A stretch of DNA of 45,239 nucleotides from CAYSEW01 sp964430245 (GTDB lineage Bacteria; Bacteroidota; Bacteroidia; Flavobacteriales_D; Parvicellaceae). The notes under the pieces are model-generated. The model worked only from the letters and a program-made list of their open reading frames with translations. It had not been told where the DNA came from and did no database searches. Numbering within the stretch: position 1 is the first letter of the stretch; each line of letters starts with the position of its first letter. Below are positions 41,353 through 45,239 of the stretch, piece by piece. Position numbers and translations under genes: made by a program. The stretch covers positions 1 to 45,239 of the forward strand of contig CAYSEW010000024.1 in the NCBI GenBank assembly GCA_964430245.1, given 5' to 3'.

Positions 41353-42382
41353 TTCGTTTGGATTTCGAATTCATGTATTTAAATATTTGTGTAAAGTCTG
41401 TGCGATGTTTTGTAGCTGTCCAAATAGGAGGGTTAGTCGAAAGAATCGTTAATAGTGTGTTGACAAAACTGGTTTTCATGCTGTCTTTTTGATTGAACCA
41501 CCTGAATCCAACACCAATTGAATGGCTCATGTTGCTTACTTGATGCCACCAGTTAGGTGGGTTGAACAATACATCTCCTGGATTTAATTCACATTCCCAG
41601 ACAGTTAAATATTTTGTAGCTGGAAAGTTTTTATAATCTGGATTTTCTGGGTCGAATCTACTGAAGAAATAGGGTGATCTGTTGATAGGTGGGTCTAAAT
41701 AGATATCACATTTAGGTTCAAAAAGATACCAGTGCTTTTTGCCATATACTTGGGTAAATAAATTGTGTTCACTGGCACAATGAAGAGTAGTTTGGGTGCC
41801 TTTTCCCCCAATGAAAACTTGAAATGTTTTTCCTGATGATATTCTATTTCTCATCATGTATAGCCATTTCCAATCAAAATCTTTAACTAGTTCAGGGTGA
41901 TCGTAAAGCAATCGATTAAATCTGCTGTATTTAGAAGTGTCTCCAGATTTTATAGCATCCAATACATCTTTAAGTGTAGTTTCTTCAACTTCATAATTGA
42001 CTTTTTCAGACGATGAACTTAATGGGTCAAACAGGGCTACTTTATCATTGCAATAATTTTCATATAACCAATCCATTGACCATTTTTTAACACATTCCCA
42101 ATCATTGGCTTTTCCCTCTATTACAACAGGTATTCCTTTTCGAATGTATTTATTTTTCAAGTCATAGCTGGAAATATTTTTTTTTCGATCAACTTGTTTT
42201 GTCCTTCCTAGTGGTTGGTTATCTTTCATTGCTGATACTATTCCATCAAGGGCTTTTTGTCTTTTTTCTTTAAATCTGCTTGCAGGTGCTTTATTGCCAA
42301 ATAGATGATCGAGAATTCTCCAAAATTGATATTGATTTCGGTATTTCCTATTTCCTTTCATTATGGATTGCGTATAATACAA
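41345..42382 (-). CDS. Cupin-8/JmjC-like non-heme iron protein with H-x-A in place of H-x-D
   Basis: 345 residues (a second in-frame ATG at 42361 is possible). The family pattern is clear: RKGIPVVIEGKANDW (81-95), TLHCASEHNLFTQVYGKKHWYLFEP (199-223) and NPGDVLFNPPNWWHQV (267-282). In Fe(II)/2-oxoglutarate oxygenases of this fold the first part reads H-x-D, here it is His201-Cys-Ala203, and the distal His280 is kept. Loss of the carboxylate ligand to Ala is the hallmark of non-heme iron halogenases, but could also mean loss of iron chemistry or use of Glu205. First gene of the seven-gene operon. Expected role is oxidative (hydroxylation or halogenation) tailoring of a lipid or its precursor. 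Confidence 0.8.
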   Translation of the reverse strand: MYYTQSIMKGNRKYRNQYQFWRILDHLFGNKAPASRFKEKRQKALDGIVSAMKDNQPLGRTKQVDRKKNISSYDLKNKYIRKGIPVVIEGKANDWECVKKWSMDWLYENYCNDKVALFDPLSSSSEKVNYEVEETTLKDVLDAIKSGDTSKYSRFNRLLYDHPELVKDFDWKWLYMMRNRISSGKTFQVFIGGKGTQTTLHCASEHNLFTQVYGKKHWYLFEPKCDIYLDPPINRSPYFFSRFDPENPDYKNFPATKYLTVWECELNPGDVLFNPPNWWHQVSNMSHSIGVGFRWFNQKDSMKTSFVNTLLTILSTNPPIWTATKHRTDFTQIFKYMNSKSKRNA

Positions 42383-42703
42383 AGTAATAAAATTTAGTAC
42401 GATACTCCTTTAATATTATTTATTTGTAAGATTTTGAAATTCTATATGAAAATATAGTTAAATCATAGATTTTGAAATTTATTTTTTAACTAAAAGGGTA
42501 TTATAAATCCAATATAATTTATTTAAATAGATGAATATCAATAAATTATATATTTGAAAAAGGATATTTTAATTTAGTAGTCAATAATGAATTACTTGTG
42601 TGATCTATTTTAATCCAAGGTCAATAACAAAGCTCTTTCGCTTTGCTCAATGTTCTTTTTTTATTCAACTTTTTTTGAAGCAAGTTTCAATGGTTTCATA
42701 AAA
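42383..42703. other. Gene-free AT-rich region upstream of the seven-gene operon
   Basis: About 320 bp, very AT-rich, and must contain the operon promoter, though I find no exact TTTG/TAnnTTTG pair on the minus strand. AGATTTTGAAATT occurs twice (42429-42441 and 42467-42479), 38 bp apart and in the same orientation, a candidate regulator site pair 47-97 nt upstream of the first start codon. A weak hairpin CAAAGC...GCTTTG lies near 42628-42645. No RNA gene or ORF is supported before the tRNA-locus terminator. Confidence 0.5.
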
Positions 42704-42730
42704 AAAGCCCAGCACTTTGTACTGAGCTTT
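42704..42730 (-). terminator. Intrinsic terminator of the tRNA-Val locus
   Basis: Minus strand: AAAGCTCAGTAC and GTGCTGGGCTTT pair over 12 positions (two G-U pairs) around an AAA loop and run into seven Ts (42706-42700). It lies 10 nt after the tRNA-Val(GAC) gene. A degenerate copy exists at 34973-35000. Confidence 0.85.
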
Positions 42731-42740
42731 ATCATTCTTG

Positions 42741-42815
42741 TGGGCAATACTGGATTCGAACCGGTGACCTCTTGCCTGTCAAGCAAGCGCTCTAAACCAA
42801 CTGAGCTAATTGCCC
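42741..42815 (-). tRNA. tRNA-Val (anticodon GAC)
   Basis: A 75-nt cloverleaf. Acceptor GGGCAAT/ATTGCCC with discriminator A, D arm AGCTCAGTTGGTTTAGAGC, anticodon arm CTTGC-TTGACAG-GCAAG (anticodon GAC, valine), variable loop AGGTC, T arm ACCGG-TTCGAAT-CCAGT. CCA is not encoded. It starts immediately after the T-run of a terminator belonging to the upstream tRNA gene. Confidence 0.94.
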
Positions 42816-42847
42816 AAAAAAAAAGCTTCAGTAATCACTGAAGCTTT
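42816..42847 (-). terminator. Strong terminator between the two tRNA-Val genes
   Basis: Minus strand: a perfect 11-bp stem AAAGCTTCAGT/ACTGAAGCTTT with a GATT loop is followed by Ts down to 42816, directly touching the first base of tRNA-Val(GAC). It should end most transcripts from the tRNA-Val(TAC) promoter. Confidence 0.85.
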
Positions 42848-42848
42848 G

Positions 42849-42923
42849 TGGGCGATACTGGATTCGAACCAGTGACCCCCTGCTTGTAAGGCAGGTGCTC
42901 TGAACCAGCTGAGCTAATCGCCC
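42849..42923 (-). tRNA. tRNA-Val (anticodon TAC)
   Basis: A 75-nt cloverleaf. Acceptor GGGCGAT/ATCGCCC with discriminator A, D arm AGCTCAGCTGGTTCAGAGC, anticodon arm CCTGC-CTTACAA-GCAGG (anticodon TAC, valine), T arm ACTGG-TTCGAAT-CCAGT. CCA is not encoded. It is 14 nt from a perfect promoter and closely related to the tRNA-Val(GAC) gene downstream. Confidence 0.95.
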
Positions 42924-42937
42924 TCTAATTGGGTCTG

Positions 42938-42968
42938 CAAATATATTTATTTTTGATTGTACAGCAAA
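42938..42968 (-). promoter_or_regulatory. Promoter of the tRNA-Val locus
   Basis: Minus strand: TTTG (42968-42965), 19-nt spacer, TATATTTG (42945-42938), an exact -33/-7 pair. The -7 box ends 14 nt before tRNA-Val(TAC), leaving a short 5' leader. The -33 box lies at the end of folC. Confidence 0.75.
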
Positions 42969-42969
42969 T

Positions 42970-44193
42970 CTATCCAGGAAAAAATTCAGCTAAGATGTCT
43001 GCTACTAAAAAAGCACTGCCCCCAATAAATATTAAATCTTCTTTTTGGGCAACAGATCTTGCATGTTTATATGCTTCTATTGAGTTTTCAAACACCGAAT
43101 CAATAGATAGATTACTTATTATGTTTTTTAATTCATAAGCATTCTTGGCTCGTAAATTATTTGGTTGAGTAATGATGTAATTCATGTTTTTGGGTAGTAA
43201 ATCAACGAGAGAGCCAATGTCTTTATCGTTAGAGAAGCCCAATACAAAATATCCTTTTTTAAAAGATGTATTATTTAATTTTCCTAAGGTGAATTCAAAG
43301 GCTTGTTGATTATGTCCTATGTCAGCAATTGTAAGAGGAACTTCATTTAAAATTTCCCACCTTCCCCTAATTCCTGTATTTTGGACTACATTTTTAAGTC
43401 CAGTTTTAAAATGATCAGTGGTTAGATTGTATCTGGATTTTAATGCTTGATAAGCATTAAAAACAGTACTTCCATTGTATTGCTGATGATTGCCAATAAG
43501 GTCTGTTTCTATTTTTATATTATCTGTAAAGATTAGAGGAGCGTTTTTAGCATTAGCTAAATCCATAAATACAGAAAGGTGTCCTGTAACTTGTGACCCT
43601 AATACAACGGGTGTGTTGTTTTTAATGATCCCTGCTTTTTCCCTAGTAATTTCTTCAATAGTGTTTCCAAGAATATTTTGATGATCGAGTCCTATGGTAG
43701 TGATTATAGATAATTGGGGATCTATGATGTTGGTTGAATCCAATCTACCTCCTAATCCTGTTTCAATAATATTGATGTCTGTTTTTTGATTTTTAAAGTA
43801 ATAGAAGGCTAGAGCTGTGGTCCATTCAAAAAAAGAAGCGCCAATTTTTTGAAAATCATTCTTGTTTTTATTGACAAAGTCAATGACAAATTCTTTAGGA
43901 ATTAATGCTCCATTGATTTTAATCCTTTCCCTAAAATCTATTAAATGAGGTGAGGTGTAAATTCCTGCCTGATATCCTGCTTCCTGAAAAATTGATGCCA
44001 ACATGTGAGCTACAGAACCTTTGCCGTTAGTGCCAGCAATGTGAATACAAGGAAGCTCGTTATGAGGGTCGCCTAACAGCTTACATAACTTTGTAATGTT
44101 AGAAAGGTCGGCTTTATAGGCTTTTTTACCTAATTGTTGATATTGCGGAAATTGATTGAATAAATAATTAACTATTGAATGGTAATTTTCCAT
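42970..44193 (-). CDS. folC: Bifunctional folylpolyglutamate/dihydrofolate synthase
   Basis: 407 residues. It adds glutamate to folates, and in bacteria also to dihydropteroate. The Mur-ligase-like ATP loop is AGTNGKGSVAHML (53-65), followed by GIYTSPHLIDFRERI, the EWTTALAF helix and ETGLGGRLDSTNI (the magnesium/folate loop), then GLDHQNILG. The C-terminal domain has GIRGRWEIL and DIGHNQQAF. The gene directly abuts the upstream TonB-family gene (no gap), so the two are co-transcribed. Confidence 0.95.
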   Translation of the reverse strand: MENYHSIVNYLFNQFPQYQQLGKKAYKADLSNITKLCKLLGDPHNELPCIHIAGTNGKGSVAHMLASIFQEAGYQAGIYTSPHLIDFRERIKINGALIPKEFVIDFVNKNKNDFQKIGASFFEWTTALAFYYFKNQKTDINIIETGLGGRLDSTNIIDPQLSIITTIGLDHQNILGNTIEEITREKAGIIKNNTPVVLGSQVTGHLSVFMDLANAKNAPLIFTDNIKIETDLIGNHQQYNGSTVFNAYQALKSRYNLTTDHFKTGLKNVVQNTGIRGRWEILNEVPLTIADIGHNQQAFEFTLGKLNNTSFKKGYFVLGFSNDKDIGSLVDLLPKNMNYIITQPNNLRAKNAYELKNIISNLSIDSVFENSIEAYKHARSVAQKEDLIFIGGSAFLVADILAEFFPG

Positions 44194-44907
44194 TTATTCA
44201 AGGGCATATTGAAGTCTTCTATAGACTTTATCTTTAGAGTTTGGGTTAGAACTTTTCGTGAATTTAAATTTTTTCTTGCAATCTGCTGCAATGAATTTTT
44301 TATCTCTACTGCTTAATGTTATAGTTGTTTTTGGGTGTGGATGTAATGCTCTGGCTGAAATAACATCTCCATTGTGATCTATGATGAATTCAATCATTAC
44401 AAATCCTTCCCATTTTGGAGAATTATCAGGTTTAGGATTACCTTTTACTTGCCTATTTTTTCCATCACCATAGCCATCTCCGCCTGTTCCTGGTCCTGTT
44501 CCTCCTCCCATTCCTTGCCCACCACCTTCACCTGTACCCTGATCACTGTTGCCATTTCCCAATACATTTGATAAATTGTGTTTAGGTTCCTCAGATTCAG
44601 TTTCTGTTGGTCCGCTAGAAGATTCTACGGGAGACTCTTCTTGTACAGTCTCTTCCTTTCCTTTAGGAGGTTCGGGTGTTTTATTGGGTTTTGAAGCACC
44701 TTCATCCCCTCCGCCCATTTCAGTAGGGTCTGGTGGTAATGTAAAATCCATTACTACTTCTTGTAGTGTAAATTCTGGTGGTAATTGAATTTCAACACAG
44801 CCCTTGCTATTGAAGATGAAAAATACAATAAGTATATGACTCACTATTGCAGTAATCCAGCTGTATTTGTGTTTTTTGATTTTATCCCATCTAGTTTTAG
44901 CATCCAT
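44194..44907 (-). CDS. TonB-family energy-transducing protein
   Basis: 237 residues. A cytoplasmic basic start is followed by one membrane helix (about 17-35, ITAIVSHILIVFFIF), then a Pro/Glu-rich periplasmic stretch with PPDPTEMGG and TPEPPKGKEE. A glycine-rich linker (about 115-150, GGGQGMGGGTGPGTGG type) leads to a compact C-terminal domain with WEGFVMIEFIIDHNGDVISARAL, the TonB C-terminal V-x-F-x-I-x-x-x-G-x-V pattern. It couples the ExbB/ExbD proton motor to outer-membrane transporters. The ExbD gene lies 3 nt upstream. The glycine-rich linker is unusual compared with the standard Pro-Lys linker. Confidence 0.85.
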   Translation of the reverse strand: MDAKTRWDKIKKHKYSWITAIVSHILIVFFIFNSKGCVEIQLPPEFTLQEVVMDFTLPPDPTEMGGGDEGASKPNKTPEPPKGKEETVQEESPVESSSGPTETESEEPKHNLSNVLGNGNSDQGTGEGGGQGMGGGTGPGTGGDGYGDGKNRQVKGNPKPDNSPKWEGFVMIEFIIDHNGDVISARALHPHPKTTITLSSRDKKFIAADCKKKFKFTKSSNPNSKDKVYRRLQYALE

Positions 44908-44910
44908 AGC

Positions 44911-45239
44911 TTAACCTCCTTTGGTTTTGATAATTACCTTTAGCTGCTTGGTTTTTGCATATTTAATGATCTGATAAGCAAATTCTCTACTTGCTTCTTT
45001 GTCTGCTAGTAACTCTAAAGATTTATTTCCTTTTAAGTTATTATTAATTACACTTTCAATTTCTGTAGCAGCATATTCTTTAGATTCACTGTTCAATAAG
45101 AACTTATTTTCTTTGGTCAAATAAACTTTAACAGGAGAATGCTCTGACGGATCTCCAGAACCTTCAGGAAGTGTTATTTTATGGCTTTCATTCACCATAG
45201 AAGCTACCATAATAAAAAAGATGAGTAGCAGAAATACCA
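44911..45239 (-). CDS. exbD: ExbD-family biopolymer transport protein (5' end outside window)
   Basis: The frame runs off the right edge of the window. About 109 residues are visible. The edge encodes the end of the single membrane helix (VFLLLIFFIMVASMVN), then the periplasmic domain ITLPEGSG...VKVYLTKENKFLLNSE and a C-terminal helix/strand SREFAYQIIKYAKTKQLKVIIKT, the usual ExbD layout. An ATG at 45210 falls inside the helix and is not the true start. With TonB (3 nt downstream), and presumably an ExbB gene outside the window, it forms an inner-membrane energising complex. Confidence 0.85.
   Translation of the reverse strand, partial: VFLLLIFFIMVASMVNESHKITLPEGSGDPSEHSPVKVYLTKENKFLLNSESKEYAATEIESVINNNLKGNKSLELLADKEASREFAYQIIKYAKTKQLKVIIKTKGG

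Noticed and set aside
34973..42755. An active mobile element carrying the seven-gene operon
   Set aside because: No integrase, transposase, recombinase or mobilisation gene occurs in the interval, so only a possible old insertion scar is claimed.
42650..42841. Open frame on the plus strand across tRNA-Val(GAC)
   Set aside because: Its GNTGFEPVTS-type product is the familiar antisense translation of a tRNA gene, and it overlaps a certain tRNA and terminator.

Overview
This is a low-GC chromosomal segment from a member of the Bacteroidota, most likely a marine-type Flavobacteriia or a relative. Four sequence features support this. One protein carries a C-terminal type IX secretion (T9SS) sorting domain. 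Two proteins resemble gliding/T9SS components (a GldM C-terminal-like lipoprotein and a GldA-like ATPase). Three promoters have the form TTTG-N19/20-TAnnTTTG, the Bacteroidetes-type -33/-7 pair, and purine-rich ribosome binding sites are generally absent. The tRNA genes encode no CCA.

Layout. 1-4964: the 3' end of an unknown gene, an ABC-F ATPase whose ATG abuts an intrinsic terminator, a YwqK-like lipoprotein, a DUF422-type carotenoid-biosynthesis membrane protein with a small membrane partner, an SRPBCC protein and an FA2H-like lipid hydroxylase. 4954-21474: one 13-gene minus-strand operon, headed by a TetR regulator whose promoter carries a palindromic operator candidate. It encodes a biotin-dependent acyl-CoA carboxylase (both subunits), a crotonase, a beta-keto acid cleavage enzyme (BKACE), two SDRs, three acyl-CoA dehydrogenases (one fused to an SCP2 lipid-binding domain), an acyl-CoA synthetase, an aldehyde dehydrogenase and an FAD oxidoreductase. 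The gene set resembles the Liu (leucine/isovalerate) and Atu (acyclic terpene) routes, with a BKACE where a lyase would be expected. It looks like a pathway for a methyl-branched or isoprenoid-like acid, alcohol or aldehyde.

21673-31315 is mostly housekeeping: a DEAD-box-type helicase, initiator tRNA-fMet with its terminator and promoter, era - GldM-like lipoprotein - der, metK behind a probable SAM-II-type riboswitch, a short GldA-like ATPase, rsgA-dtd-MazG-like, an alpha/beta hydrolase and a secreted small protein. 31392-35077 holds a DUF998-like membrane protein and a T9SS-secreted LRR protein with a cysteine ladder, flanked on both sides by similar A-rich repeat words.

35078-42382 is a second tightly coupled minus-strand operon of seven genes: a cupin/JmjC-like oxygenase, a fatty-acid desaturase, an OleD-like SDR, an MBL-fold hydrolase, a PaaK/CapK-like adenylating enzyme, a KAS III-like condensing enzyme and a sulfotransferase. 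I do not recognise it as a described pathway. It looks like biosynthesis of a modified, possibly sulfated, lipid. Its cupin has H-x-A where the iron-binding H-x-D is expected, as in non-heme iron halogenases. The block lies between a tandem tRNA-Val locus and a degenerate direct repeat of that locus's 3' end and terminator, so it may be an old tRNA-associated insertion. The window closes with folC, a TonB-family protein and the 3' part of an ExbD gene.
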